64,000 nucleotides of DNA from Pinus tabuliformis (taxonomy: Eukaryota > Streptophyta > Pinopsida > Pinales > Pinaceae), in contig CM062819.1 of NCBI GenBank assembly GCA_031772625.1, forward strand, positions 1,232,097,070-1,232,161,069. The letters are read 5' to 3'. The notes below the pieces were generated by a model, which worked only from the letters and a program-made list of their open reading frames with translations, searched no databases and was not told the origin of the DNA. Position numbers and translations under genes: made by a program. This document shows, piece after piece, positions 23,674 through 35,645 of the stretch; the stretch's first letter is position 1; each line of letters opens with the position of its first letter.

Positions 23674-24172
23674 AGAAAGGTTTGGTGTTTTTTTAGAGGT
23701 AAGCTCAGATTGAATGGGGTTCTACAACTGTTTGTCGAGTTGTGAACTAATTTTCTTGGCTCTCTTATCTTCTAAGAATCCTAGGAATCAGATTAGTATT
23801 TTCAAACACAGGCGGGGGATTAGGATCCGGATTTGATCTGGTGTAATGAATCCTTTCTAAAGCCAGTTTTCTAGGTGTGTTTTTGGTTTTTTTTCTTGAA
23901 ATAGTTTTGACAATACAAGTTTTAACAGTCTCTTCTAGGAGGTTTTTAGATGTGGGTGCTTTGAACTTTCCTAAAGACTTTTTTGAAAAGAGGAATTGAT
24001 CAAGTATTTGAAACTAGATGTTCAATTCATAAACTAAACTGGAGATAGACTGAAGAAGCATTCATTTACTTCTGCAATTGCAAAGAAAAATCATTTCAAA
24101 GGCTACCTGGCTAACTTCAGGCTCCATCTATAGCTTATGAAATAAATAACAATAACAAACAATTATTCAGGT
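23674..24172. other. C 5' untranslated leader
   Basis: Between the PBS and the first gag frame; no gene seen. Confidence 0.5.
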
Positions 24173-24189
24173 TCCCAGTGGAGTCACCA
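24173..24189 (-). other. Primer-binding site of C (tRNA-Arg type)
   Basis: On the minus strand it reads TGGTGACTCCACTGGGA, four bases inside the right LTR. It resembles the Arg-tRNA site used by Ogre/Tat elements (TGGCGACTCCACTGGGGA, from memory). Confidence 0.75.
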
Positions 24190-24193
24190 ATGA

Positions 24194-27100
24194 TGTTATC
24201 ACTCAAGTTTTCCCCAAAGTTGTAAGAAAAGGGAAGGATGCCGAGGTAACCACAGACCAATCTTTTAGATACAGAATCTAGCCAATCTGTATCCAGATAG
24301 GGCTCTCTCTTTATGATTTAGCTTTGTTTTTTAAAGGTATTAAGCTAGTTATGAATTTTAAGGGTTTTGTTTGAGTTTGGGTGGTGAGATTCAATAGAAT
24401 AGAGAGGTAAGACAAAATAGTTCAGTCCATTACGCATGATGGAGTCAAAGAAGATGGTTTCTGGATTTGGTTTCTTAACAGAGGATGGCTTCACAGAGCA
24501 AGGTAGTCAAACAGGGAACAAATAAATAATTGGAATAGATGGAATGGGCTCAAATAGGTGAAGGGTAGTTAAGAATCCTTCAACCTATTGAAAGAGGGAA
24601 AATGGATGATTATTGATAAGGAGCAGTTAAGAATTCCTTAGCAAATAAACAACATGAAAGAATAAGGAAACAGGAGCAATTAAGAGTTCATTGCTTATCT
24701 AAATTCTGAAGAAAACACAGAGAATAATAAAGACTGAAAACATAGTGCAATCAAGCATATTCTGAAATTAACCATTTTCTTTATCATCCAGTTTATGAAA
24801 CATAGATGATATAGTAAACCAAAAAACTATAAAACACAAGATATAGGGGACTTATTGATCTGGAGGTTGATTCAATAATTCTGTGACAAGTACTCTGCTT
24901 CAATTCTTCATCCAGTAGGCGAAACAAGAGTTGATTCCAATAGTTCTTTATTCGAAAATATCAGTGTTACATCAGAGTCTAAGAAATATCCTCACCACAG
25001 ACCACCCCAATACTCTAATAGAGGGGGTTTTTATACAACAAAATATATACAACAAATATCTCATAACAGCTGTGAGATAATATCTAGGTTTTAACTAATA
25101 AGAATTTACAAAAATAGGAATAGCTGACTGATGTTTTGCTGGAGGCAGGCCTTTAGGGTTCGGCTTGCAGCTGTCTTCTGTAGTAGCTCTGCGTCGACTG
25201 CCTGTCTTAACTGTGCTCTTTAATTCTAATTTGCTGCCTTTAATTATGCTCTGACATATTTAATGCTGATATGATACTCTTTGATGCTCGTTTGATACTC
25301 TTTAATGCTCATCTGATACTCTTTAATGTTGAATTGATACACTTTGACTTGTTTTCCTCTGTTCATTGTTGTCCCTCGTGTTCTGGTAAAATGAAAACAG
25401 CTGATGTGTCTTCTGATTATCTTTCCTCTGGCAATTTGCATCTCTGAAGGTTCACTGGTTAGGGTAGCAATAAACCATTTCTCCGGATGGCAGTCTGCTT
25501 GCGAAGTTTGCTTTAATTCGAAGGAGAAATATCCTTTGCCTTCTATGATCAAGGAGGAAAACCATATAATGGAGGGTCGGTTGACAGGCGGATGAGCTCA
25601 TCGATGGAGCCTTTTTGGTCAGAAACTAGAAATGCGACCTTAGTCGATTTTATACTTGGAGTGCAATACGCAGAGAAATACAACAAAAATGACCCTTTTT
25701 TACCCTTTTAATTGGCAAAAATGAAGCTTGGCGAGAAATTTTGATTTAAAGTACAGGTGATGTCAGCGGGAGTATGGGGGCAGGTGACGTGGCAGTGACG
25801 TGGCAGGTGATGTCAGCATGGGACGGAGGACATCAACAGATGACGTTAGCAGGAGGACAGATGATGGTGGTAAGCGATTTTTCCCGCACCGCTTTTGGGG
25901 TTGGGCGGTTTCGGGTCGGAGGTGAGCGATCACAGCAGGAGCGCGACGCATGGCTTTGTACGGGCGAAAAAACCACCAGGCTCTGGTGAGTTAACGTTCG
26001 GCGATGGGGGGGGGCGCGAAATGGATGCGGATCGTTGGATGGATGGACAAAGATCTGACGGTGGGTGCTCATGGAATATGGAGGGAGGTTAAGTAGCGAG
26101 CCTAGTTTATAATAAAACAATGTTTTTAATGCATCGGGGCTATTTTTATTGGATGGTGGGGTGGTTTGGTTATTAATCAACCAGAGGTTAATTCACCCTT
26201 TGAGTGCACGGGGAGGTCCTTAACAAGTTCCAGATGAACTTATTAGCCCTCGCTTATACAATGATTATGGTTATAGTTTAACTAGGGCGAGGATATTTAA
26301 TATTGCAGGGTTTTTGTTATATATTTACATAGTACGGGGAAGGGAAATATTTGCATGGCATTTATATAATAAGAATTAGTGTTAATATGACTTATGAAAA
26401 ATGAACCAGCGCCAAGTTAAAATGTTAGGAGTTACACTTAAAACTTAGGCTAGTGGGAAAAAGGGATTTTGAGGTGATATAATGTATTTTACTAAGTAAA
26501 ATGGGAATTCACTTAGGCCAATGCTTATGAAATGAGATGAGGGATTTTGGTGATATTAAGAGCAGATTCTTAATATTTTTGGGGAAGTTAGTGAATGATT
26601 TAGGGAAAAGTATGAAGGGGAGTTAGTTATTTCAACTTTGTCTCGCTTGAGCTGCATCAAGTGTAATGTCTGCCATGGCACTTGTGATAAATGTGAAAGT
26701 TAACACATTGAGATACATGATCCATCACAAGTATCATTCTACAACACCAATCTACCTACCCTGCTTACTTTGGCCTAGCATTTTCTCTTCTTTCTTTGGG
26801 TGCACTTAGATTGGCAAACCCTCATCAACTTTTCTTTTCTTTGCATAGTAAGCCTACCTAAGTCTGCACTTATTACTTTCAAAGGCTCAGATTAAACTGT
26901 TGAGCTCCTTTGCTTCTCTACCTATCTACTTATCTGCCAAGTTTAAACAGTTTGGCTAGATTTTATTCTCTATCTCTAAAACCGGAAATTAAAACATGAA
27001 CTGACCAAGATTGAGCTGTTTGGCTATTCATCAATTATGGCATAAAGTTTCAACAAGCTGCACAATTCTTTATTTATAGAAAATGAAAAAGTAGTGGCAT

Positions 27101-27338
27101 TTTGGACTTGCACACTTTCCTAGTCTTTCTTTGTTTGGGGTTCATTTCTTTCACTTTTTTTGACCATTTTATTCTTTTTACCCTTTGATTTTTCTTTTAG
27201 GGCATACCCTCTTTACATTTTTTACATTTTTTTTTTAATAATATGGAAAACCCTTGCAACATGGAAAGGGATGAACATATTATAGAGCTCAACAAGTCAA
27301 TCATGAAATATGACACCTATTGGTATAGGAGTATAACA
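24194..27338 (-). repeat. C 5' LTR (right copy)
   Basis: 3,145 bp, from TGTTATCACTCAAG to GTATAACA, matching 14429-17523. It is followed by the target duplicate CATCC at 27339-27343. Confidence 0.92.
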
Positions 27339-27343
27339 CATCC

Positions 27344-28180
27344 CATGTGCTTGGATGCTTCTAGTTGTCCATGTGAAAAATGTACAATCATCATGTTCTA
27401 TTTGGCCATCAGTTTGTGGGTGGAAAGTTGTGAACTTAGTAATTTTGGTATCCAGCATCAACCAAATACTTGACCAAAATTCACTTAGGAATTTGCTATC
27501 TCGATATGAGACAATGGACTATGGGATCCCAAAGTTTACCCACACTCTCTCAAAGAAGAGCTTAGCAGTGGCCTCTATTGTGATGCTCTTTTTGCAAGCC
27601 ACCATAATGGCCATCTTAGAGAATCTATTGACGACCATGAAAACGCAATCATTGCCGTGCTTAGTAGAAGGAAGGCTCAACATGTAATCCATGGAGATGG
27701 ATTCCCAAGGTTGACTAGGAGTAGGCAAAGGAGTATATAGGCCCTACTGATTGATGGTTGGTTTGGTAATGACACAGGTAGTGCAGGATTGAATGTATTT
27801 CTCAACATCCTGATGAAGATTCGGCCAATAAAAATACTTCTATAGTACTAAAACTGTTTTATCTACTTCGAAATGTCCAACGACTTGACTGTAGTGTGCC
27901 TCCTAAATAATCTTGGCACGCTTGCTTGAAGGAACACAGATGTGTCATAGGTGGCATAATAATGAATCTTGGAGGTGAAAATTTGGAACTTGCTTACCTT
28001 CCATGAGTGTCTGGTATGTGCTATAGAATTTTGGATCACTCTTGTAAAGATGCGGCCGCCCCGAAGTCTCGTTCCAACAGGAGTCGAGCACAATGATCAA
28101 CGCCATGATTGGTGGTCGACTGAGGCAGTCTGCAACATTATTGGTGCTTCCATTCTTGTACTTAATGTTCAAATGGGATT
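27344..28180 (-). pseudogene. A1 integrase N-terminal and core, broken
   Basis: It resumes A1 right after element C. The frame 27519-27728 keeps PWESISMDYMLSLPST (first catalytic Asp) and FSKMAIMVACKK. The rest of the zinc-binding region matches A2/A3 at DNA level across several frames to about 28180. Confidence 0.85.
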
Positions 28181-28189
28181 GTTGCAGGT

Positions 28190-28735
28190 ATATGGACCAT
28201 TTATGATGGTGATCGTTCTACAACTTCCCTTGTGTCTGTATGAAATGCAGGGGTTGGTGGTCTGTGTAGGTGACCGTTTCATTCCCCATAATGTAATGCT
28301 TCCATTTGACGGAAGACTTGCATAATGGAATATATTTATCTGTCACAGGTGGGATATTTTCGAACCATGTCTGAAAGTGTCTCACTGTGGCAAGTAAATG
28401 GATTATCCTTCTGAGTAATAACTACACCAATAGCATAGTTAGAGGCATTTGTCTCAATCTCAAATGATTGCTACAGGTCTAATAATGTGAGCACTGGTGC
28501 AGAGAACATGTGATGCTTCAACTCGGAAAACACCTTCTGTTGGGTTTCAGGCCAAAAGAACTTTTCTTTCAAGGCCAAGTGATGTGAGAGAAACCCAACA
28601 CGAACTTGCGGTAGAATTTGACAAGACCCATAAAGTTGGGGGCTATATTGGAGTGGTTGGGGTTGGCCAATCTCGAATGACTTGTATCTTGGCTGGTTCC
28701 ACATGCACACCCTTCTCATCATTGATGTAACCCAG
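28190..28735 (-). pseudogene. A1 RNase H, broken
   Basis: DNA match to A2 and A3; the frame 28471-28722 contains LALKEKFFWPETQQKVFSELKHHM and SAPVLTLLDL, the start of the gypsy RNase H. Several stops follow. Confidence 0.82.
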
Positions 28736-28779
28736 ATATTGAACCTGGGTCATGCCAAAAGTGCATTTCTTCTAATTGG

Positions 28780-29480
28780 CACACAACTTGTGTTATCGCA
28801 AGGTTTGGAGGACTTGTCGAATATGGTGGAGGTGCTCTTCCCAACTCTTGCTGAAGATCGAGATGTCATCTAGATACAACACCAAAAATGTATTGGTGAA
28901 GGGTCTCAAGGTGTTGTACATCAATCTCATGAAGGTCGCAGGGGCATTCGTCAACCCAAAAGGAATTACCAACCATTCAAAAAGGCCCTCCTTGGATTTG
29001 AAGGCAGTATTCAACACATCAGAGTGTTCGATAGGCACCTAGTGATAACCAGACTTCAAATCGATATTTCTGAAATATTTGGACCCTTTTAGTTGGTCCA
29101 TAAGGTCATCAATCCATGGGATTGGGTACCTATTCCATACAATGATCTTGTTCAATGCTCGATAGTCAATATAGAGTCTCTAGGTCCCATCCTTCTTCTA
29201 TACCAATACAATCGGGCTCCCATAGGGTGATCAACTTGGCATAATGTGCCCTTTCTGCAACAACTCATGAATCCGCCTCTTGATCTCATCATTTTCCATA
29301 ACAGAGCATCGACAGATCGTTCCATTGGGTAGCGACATGCCCGAGGTTAGATCGATGGAGTGCTTGACCTGACAGTGCAAAGGCACCTCCGTAGGTGAGG
29401 AGAAAATGTCCCTATACTCCTCCACAACCTTGTCCATTTGCTACTGCTGTGAGGAGTAGCCCTATGTGGAAGTTGTGGCC
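28780..29480 (-). pseudogene. A1 reverse transcriptase, broken
   Basis: The frame 28793-29038 has FEWLVIPFGLTNAPATFMRL and VLYLDDISIFSKSWEEHL with intact YLDD. The frame 29231-29437 is the RT N-terminus (EYRDIFSSPTEVPL, IDLTSG, HELLQKGHIMPS). Between them the usual RLCIDYRALN block is disrupted by stops. Confidence 0.88.
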
Positions 29481-29489
29481 ACAATATTC

Positions 29490-30555
29490 TTCTTTCCCCG
29501 AGGTCGAATGATAAGGAAAACAAATTTCTTGGTTTGTGAAATGATCTCACTGCATTTATTTGTAGTGATCAAAGAGATGGAGGTAGGCGGGGCTACCTTC
29601 GGTATCCTATACAACTTATTAACCAAAGTAATAATCACAGATTAAGGTTGAGATTCATATACAACATGCCACTTCCATAAGATGATTTTCCTAATAATAC
29701 ATCACAAACTTCAAGAGGGGAAACATCACCCAGTACCTCATCCGTGAAGGGATTGATGTTGTAGGGAAGGCGACACTACTGGCTGACGTGGATATATCAT
29801 CCTTGGTTAAGCCACGTGATGGTGTATGAATGCAGATGTGTTGTAGTCGATATGCCCATTCGCTTCATGACCTTTACTGAAATGAGGTTCTTTTGGCTCC
29901 CGTTGTCGACAATGAACTGCAGCGGAGAACCATTCACCCACATCTATGAGTGGAAGAGGCGTTCTCCCTCCTTTGGATCTTCAGGCTCATTCTTCCAGAT
30001 CTTGGTGGTGGCCACAATGGCACTAGGCTTCGCATCAATGATCTTCTTCCCTTTGTCATTCCCCTTCTCGGGTTCTGACTCAGAGTCGGAACATGTGTCT
30101 GATTTAGAAGCCTTCAGCTCGTCCACCAGTGACTGCTTGGCCTGATACTCACTCGTGTTGAGTGGAGCTCTTATGGAACTCACATTATTTTCTCGTGTCC
30201 TTCTTTGTGTTCGTGGCGTTGTTCTTTGCTTGCAGCTTCGACGGGTTGTCCTGGGTTGCCCTACCTTGGCTTTGTGCTTTGCTCTACAGTTTGGGGGTGC
30301 CTTTCCCTTGCTTCAGATTCGTAGATACAAAGTCTCGATTCTTCTATTTAAACTTCTACTCAACCTTAATAGTGTATCGGTATGCTGTGCCGAGCGAGGA
30401 GATGTCTAGGAACTCCATCTCGTCCGGGATGTACCTGTATAGCCAGCCGCAGTACTTGAGTACCAAATGTCACTGAGAGTCCTTGATACCCACCTTCGTG
30501 CAAAGGGTATGAAAAACATTGGTAACTTCGACACGTTTTGGTCCCTTCCGTGCTG
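29490..30555 (-). pseudogene. A1 protease and gag C-terminal part, truncated
   Basis: The protease region includes a minus-strand FIVDNGS-type motif near 29910 (DNG in place of DSG). The frame 29944-30183 covers the gag-protease linker, with SEYQAKQSLVDEL and the acidic SDSESEPEKGNDKGK. Homology to A3 stops at about 30555, inside gag, where unrelated DNA begins. Confidence 0.8.
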
Positions 30556-31349
30556 TAGTGTGGTCAACAAAGTTACGATCAAACAAGAACTATTACCTCA
30601 AAACGAGAACTCTAGCCCAAAAATGCCCAAAAAACATGAAAAAACAACCCAAAAACTAAAAGTGTGTATTCCAGAACAATGTTTTTCTTTTAGGGTAGAC
30701 TTTCAACATGTTATTAAAAACCATTTTTTTGTTTGTTTGTAAAAAGGATTGAAAAAACACCCTCGAAACAAAAAAGTGTTGATGCTGGAATAACAAAAAA
30801 AAGGGTTACAATTTTGACACTTTCTAGCAATGTAATTAAAGATAAAATATTATGACTTTGAAAAACCATTAAATTCATAAATTTTTTAGACTTGGTGCTA
30901 AAGATAAAATATCATGTCTCAAAGCCTTATAATTCCAACAATTTTCATCCATCTCGTTGAAGACAAAATATCTTGACTCTAAAAAACCCTAAAATTGTAA
31001 TTGTTTTCAACCATAGCATTAAATATGACATACCATAACTCACGAAAACCTTAATATTTTGACAAGTTTTCAACCATGGAATTGAAAACTTTCAGTTTTT
31101 AACATATTTGAACCATGTAATTACGAACAAATTATATGACTAAAACAATTTTTGAAAATGAACAAGTAAATGAAAGATTCATTATTCCAAGAGTAATTTT
31201 TATTTTAAAGGCTAAAAGTATAGCCCTTTTCAAATCTTAGCCTAAGAAAACTTATTTTATTGCAACAAAAACTTAAAAATCAATCATCAAAATGAAGTCC
31301 CCCCTTTCAATGAGGCATTGAATTTTCAACATTTTAAAAAGTATCTTAT
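30556..31349. other. AT-rich flank, no gene seen
   Basis: It begins where A1 homology ends. It holds several related AT-rich lines (for example ATAAAATATTATGACT near 30843 and ATAAAATATCATGTCT near 30904), hinting at an old repeat of about 60 bp. No coding signal. Confidence 0.4.
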
Positions 31350-31950
31350 ACCAAATGATAACAATAAATAACATCATGGCAATATCACTATATAATTTAA
31401 AATTTGAACATTAATTTCTAATATTTTTGTACTTTTAATCAAAATATGAAAAAATGATAACAATAAATAATATCACGGTAATATCACTGTATAATTTAAA
31501 AACTGAACATTAATTTCTAATATAATTTTTTTTATACTTTTAATCAAAATATGAACAAATGATAACAATAAATAATATCATGGTAATATCACTGTATAAT
31601 TTAAAAATTGAACATTAATTTCTAATATTTTTTTAACTTTTAATCAAAATATGAACAAATGATAACAATAAATAATATCATGGCAATATCACTTTATAAT
31701 TTAAAAATTGAACATTAATTTCTAATATTTTTTTACTTTTAATCAAAATATGAATAAATGATAACAATAAATAATATCATGGCAATATCACTGTATAATT
31801 TAAAAATTCAACATTAATTTCTTATATTTTTTAACTTTTAATCAAAATATGAACAAATGATAACAATACATAATATCATGGAAATATAATTGCATAATTT
31901 AAAAATTCAACATTAAGTTCTAATATTTTTTAACTTTTAATTAAAATATC
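31350..31950 (+). repeat. Six-copy tandem repeat, about 100-bp unit
   Basis: GATAACAATA recurs at 31357, 31456, 31561, 31661, 31760 and 31859, so spacings are 99, 105, 100, 99 and 99 bp. Each unit continues AATAATATCATGGCAATATC, then TATAATTTAAAAATTGAACA and TTTTAATCAAAATATGAA. It is AT-rich and satellite-like, with no frame. Confidence 0.9.
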
Positions 31951-32208
31951 AACTTTGGTAGATTGAAAATAGTAGAAATTATTTTTGTAATTCATTGTTG
32001 CATTGTGGATATTCTAAAGAGATGAATTCTTCATAATTAAAACATATAATCCAACAAACATAGAAATGACTCATAACTTCATGTAAGATCATATGGAAGT
32101 CAAAATATTTATTTCAAGTTACCATGCAAACATCATTTACATAAAATGTCTTCGACATTTATTCAAAATCATAAGTTCTAGCACACCATTACAGTCTACA
32201 TCTTGAAA

Positions 32209-32430
32209 TCAATGATTGGATGCAGATGAAGAAGATCCATATTCTTCTCTTTCATCAACTAGTGCTCCATCTGAGTCAACGTGCATGCCCACCATTTCAG
32301 GTTTCAAAGTCTTCTAGATCTACGACTAGGTTCAATAGATTCCCATCTTAACACCATTTCTTTTAGTCGCATTTTTTCAAAATCTCTATGGCCTTGAAGC
32401 GAAGAGTTCCTCTCTTTGTTAAATTGAAGT
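32209..32430 (-). pseudogene. Transposase-like gene, C-terminal piece
   Basis: This is the end of the gene whose front lies at 62465-63964. Read on the minus strand from 32430 it begins DFNLTKRGTLRFKAIEI, shifts one base in an A run, continues MRLKEMVLRWESIEPSRRSRR, shifts again, and ends HVDSDGALVDEREEYGSSSS with TGA at 32209-32211. Joining it to the other piece through one copy of the 5-bp target duplicate keeps the codon frame exactly. Function is unknown; see the N-terminal piece. Confidence 0.82.
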
Positions 32431-32435
32431 CATAA

Positions 32436-33055
32436 TAATCCAGATTTAAACAGGAATGCAACAAATTACAGGTATAACCATACATATAGAGATGCAACAA
32501 AAATAATACTTCATTTCATTACTGTAAAATACTGAAATATGCTTACAAATAGAAATGGAAATAACTAGCTAGGGCGATGGTAGCTTATCTCTGAGAAGAG
32601 TTGTGGCAACTACATGCCTCTGAACTGTGTTACAATGAGGCTCAAAGGCCTATTTATTGTTGAGAAACAATGGAAAACCCTAAACATCCAAAAACCTAAC
32701 CCTAGAAGATGAAACACCAAACTATGGGCCCCGTTTGGGTAAATTGGTACATCAAATTCGCGGGATCGTAACTTTGTCATACGATCTCCGTTTGACGCAC
32801 ACAATGTCTCGTTAGAAAGATCTATTTGAGAACTACAACTTTGAGAAGAGCAACATCAATCAATGGATCTGTGTTGCTCCCAGTTGTCCCAAAAAACATT
32901 GTTTAGGGCCTCAAAATGGCTTCGGAAGATCAGGACCCAAAAAACTGCTAAAAATAGTAAACTGTGCTATAATTAAGGAAACTGAAAAGCTAAAAGAAAC
33001 AATGGTGGGGGCCCAAGTGGACTTGGTGGGTGGCCACCAATATCCACCTGGATCA
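32436..33055 (-). repeat. A2 3' LTR (left LTR of array)
   Basis: 620 bp, TAATCC...GGATCA (first G mutated). On the minus strand AATAAATAGGCC near 32649-32660 is a TATA-like candidate and is shared by most A LTRs. It is followed on the right by CTCCCCCCTTAGG, whose minus strand CCTAAGGGGGGAG is the polypurine tract. Confidence 0.9.
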
Positions 33056-33187
33056 TTCCTCCCCCCTTAGGAAGCAATGGTCCCCATTGCGTTGAGTTCC
33101 TCCATGAGATGAGGAAACTTCTGCTAAACTTGGTCCCTGGTGAAGGAGTTGGCCTGCTTTGACAACTCGATATAGTTGGATATTTTG
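33056..33187 (-). pseudogene. A2 polypurine tract and integrase tail
   Basis: The purine tract at about 33058-33070 (minus strand) borders the LTR. The rest is the degenerate end of the polyprotein, which in A3 reads QVQQKFPHLMEELN; I suspect a remnant of a chromodomain-like tail but cannot show it. Confidence 0.55.
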
Positions 33188-34567
33188 CTAGTGAGTGTGC
33201 TTGATCCGTGTGTCCATGATCCGATCAGTTGCAGCTTGTTCCATGCAATATGGATTTAACTTTGTGGGTGTGAGCTGTTTTGCAATGTCATATGTGTCTA
33301 GTAATGGTGGAAAGTATGGCCAAAGGCTGTCCACATTGAACACTGGGTGTAGGCCAAGGAATGGGGGAATGCTGAGATCAAATACATTGTCTCCCACAGC
33401 CTTGGTAATGGTGTAACGACCATATTGGAGTGGTTTGAGTTTCCGATAGGCTTTAGTAAGGTGTTACTTTTGCAAATGCAACTGGACTTTGTCACCCACC
33501 TGAAACTCGTGTGGCACCCGATGTTGATCATGTCGCTGCTTGTACTTGGAATTTGATTTCTCTAGAATGTCGTGGACCTCCTAGCGTATATGTTGGATGT
33601 GCTCAATGAAGTTGTTTGCCTTATCTATTTCAGTCTGGACATGAGCCGAATCTGCGTGAGTAGCTACAAACGACATGACCACATCAATGGGACATAGTGG
33701 CTAGAATCCCAAGCCCACCTAAAAAGGGTTGTGGCCAGTTGAGATGTGGAGAGCTCGGTTGTAGCTATGCTGAACATAGGGGAGGCTTTCATCCCATGGG
33801 TGTGGATGCTTTGAGTTGTACATGCGTAGAATGTGTACGATCATCCTGTTGACAACCTCTGTCTGGCCATCAGTTTAAGGATGGAAGGCTGTAGACTTAG
33901 TGAGTTTGGTGTCCAACATCAATCAGAGACTGGACCAAAATGTACTGAGGAACCTACTGTCCCGATCTGAGATGATAGACTGTGGGATTCCAAAGTGTAC
34001 CCACACTCGTTCAAAGAAGAGTTTAGCAGTGGCTTTTGCTGTGATATTCTTCTTGCATGCCACCCTAATGGCCATCTTTGAGAACCTGTCGACGACCACA
34101 AAAACACAGTCATGTCCATGAATAGTAGAAGGAAGGACCGACATGTAATCCATGGAAATGGATTCCCATGGTCGACTACGAGTAGGAAACAGGGTATAGA
34201 GGCCTTGCTTCTTGATGGTCAGATTGGCAATGGCGCAGGTAGTGCATGATCTGATGTACTTCCCGACATCCTGTTGAAGATTCGGCCAATAGAAATAATT
34301 CTGTAGTACTGCCACCATTTTCTCGACCCCGAAATGCCCAGTAGCCTGACTATAGTGCGCTTCCCAAATCATCTTGGCACACTTGCTTGAAGGAACACAA
34401 AGGTGACCTAGGTGGCATAACAGGGTATCCTGGAGGTGAAAATCTGGAACATGTTGACACTCCAAGAGTGTCTGGTATGTGTGGTCGAATTCTGGGTTGC
34501 TTTTGTAGAGAAGTGGCCAATCATAAGTCTCGTGCCCACAAGAGTTGAGCACGGTGGTTAACGCCAT
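33188..34567 (-). pseudogene. A2 integrase, broken
   Basis: A long intact stretch (33923-34567, 214 codons) holds the zinc-binding region (HYSQATGH and CTTC), SMDYMSVLP (first catalytic Asp), VVVDRFSKMA and SDRDSRFLSTFW (second Asp). Further frames (33298-33531 and 33188-33397) give the C-terminal module with FDLSIPPFLGLHPVFNVDSL. Stops near 33920 and frame changes break it. Confidence 0.92.
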
Positions 34568-34628
34568 GATCGGTGGTCGACTGAGGCAATTTGCAACATT
34601 ATTGGTGCTGCCCTCTTATACTTGATAT

Positions 34629-35185
34629 TCAAATGGAACTGTTGCAGGTATGTGGACCACTTCTGATGGAGATCATTCTACAATTTCCCTTGGGACTGTA
34701 TGAACTGTAGGGGTCAGTGGTCTGTGTGGATGACCATTTCCTTCCCCAAAATGTAATGCTTCCATTGTCAGAAGACCTGCACAATGAAATACATCTATTT
34801 GTCATAAGTGGGATACTTCCGGACTGTGTTTGAAAGTGTCTCACTGTGATATGCCACTGGATGCATGTGTTGAGTAAGGATTGCCCCAATAGCATAGTCA
34901 GAGGCATCTGTCTCGACCTCAAATGGTTGTTGCAAGTCTCGTAATGCGAGCACTGGTGCTAAGTAGAGGCGATCTTTCAGCTCTGTGAATGCCTTTTGTT
35001 GAGATTTAGACCAAAAGAATTTTGCTTTTGCTCCTCCTTTGGTGACTTGACTCAAGGGCCAAGTGATATGAGAAAATCCCAACACGAACCTGTGGTAGAA
35101 GTTGGCAAGAACTAGAAAGCTACGGAGCTCTATCAGAGTGGTTGGAGATGGCCAATCCCGAATGACTTGGATCTTGGCCACCGTC
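34629..35185 (-). pseudogene. A2 RNase H, joined to a deletion in RT
   Basis: The frame 34795-35211 reads IQVIRDWPSPTTLIELRSFL, then SQVTKGGAKAKFFW and FEVETDASDYAIGAILTQH (catalytic Asp in DAS). Just before it the RT core is missing: at about 35180 the sequence jumps from the RT connection straight to the protease end. Compared with A3 about 0.8 kb is lost, so A2 has no YLDD. Confidence 0.9.
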
Positions 35186-35645
35186 TTCTTCTTTCCTCGA
35201 TGGTGTATCATCAGGAAAACAATTTCTCGGTTTCGGAAATGAGCTTACTGCATTGTTTTGTAGTAACCAAAGAGATGATGGTAGGCGGTGCTACCTTCGG
35301 TATCCTATACAACTTATTTCCCAAAGTAACAATAACAACACGGGGCCTTGATTCATACACAGCATGTCGCTTCCACAAGTATGGTTGTCCTAATAATACA
35401 TCACAAACATCAAGGGGAGAAACGTCACACAATACCTCATCCATGAAGGGCTTGATGTTGTATGGAAGGCGACACTGCTGGCTCACACGAAGATCCCGTC
35501 CTTGGTGAAGCCACCCGATGGTATAGGGTTGTAGATGTGCTGTGGTTGGTAAGCCCAGCCACTTCACGACCTCTGCCGAAATGAGGTTCTTTTGGCTCCT
35601 ACTGTCGAAAATGAACTATAGTGGGGAGCCCTTTACCCACATCTG
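35186..35645 (-). pseudogene. A2 protease, largely open
   Basis: The frame 35211-35567 gives the C-terminal half, with CDVLLGQPYLWKRHAVYESR and TLGNKLYRIPK, motifs shared by this retroelement family. The DSG-type active site lies just upstream near 35600, after a stop. Confidence 0.8.

Larger units (their letters stand above)
14429..27338 (-). mobile_element. Ty3/gypsy Tat-like element C, inserted in A1
   Basis: A 12,910-bp element with 3.1-kb LTRs (TGTTAT...ATAACA) flanked by CATCC at 14424-14428 and 27339-27343. Removing it restores the A1 sequence found uninterrupted in A2 and A3. Genes are on the minus strand: gag, protease, an extra RNase H, RT, gypsy RNase H, integrase. Long LTRs, an Arg-type PBS and the extra plant-type RNase H place it in the Tat group. 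All genes carry stops or frameshifts. Confidence 0.93.
13062..30555 (-). mobile_element. Ty3/gypsy A1 (chromovirus-like), truncated and split by C
   Basis: Family A is recognised by matching LTRs and internal sequence at four places in the window. A1 has its 3' LTR at 13062-13675, integrase end at 13676-14428, then the 12.9-kb element C, then the rest of integrase, RNase H, RT, protease and part of gag at 27344-30555. The gag N-terminus, PBS and 5' LTR are missing; homology to A3 stops at about 30555. All frames are broken. Confidence 0.9.

Noticed and set aside
31350-31950. Possible CRISPR-like array
   Set aside because: Units are repeated along their full length with no unique spacers, and the organism is a plant.
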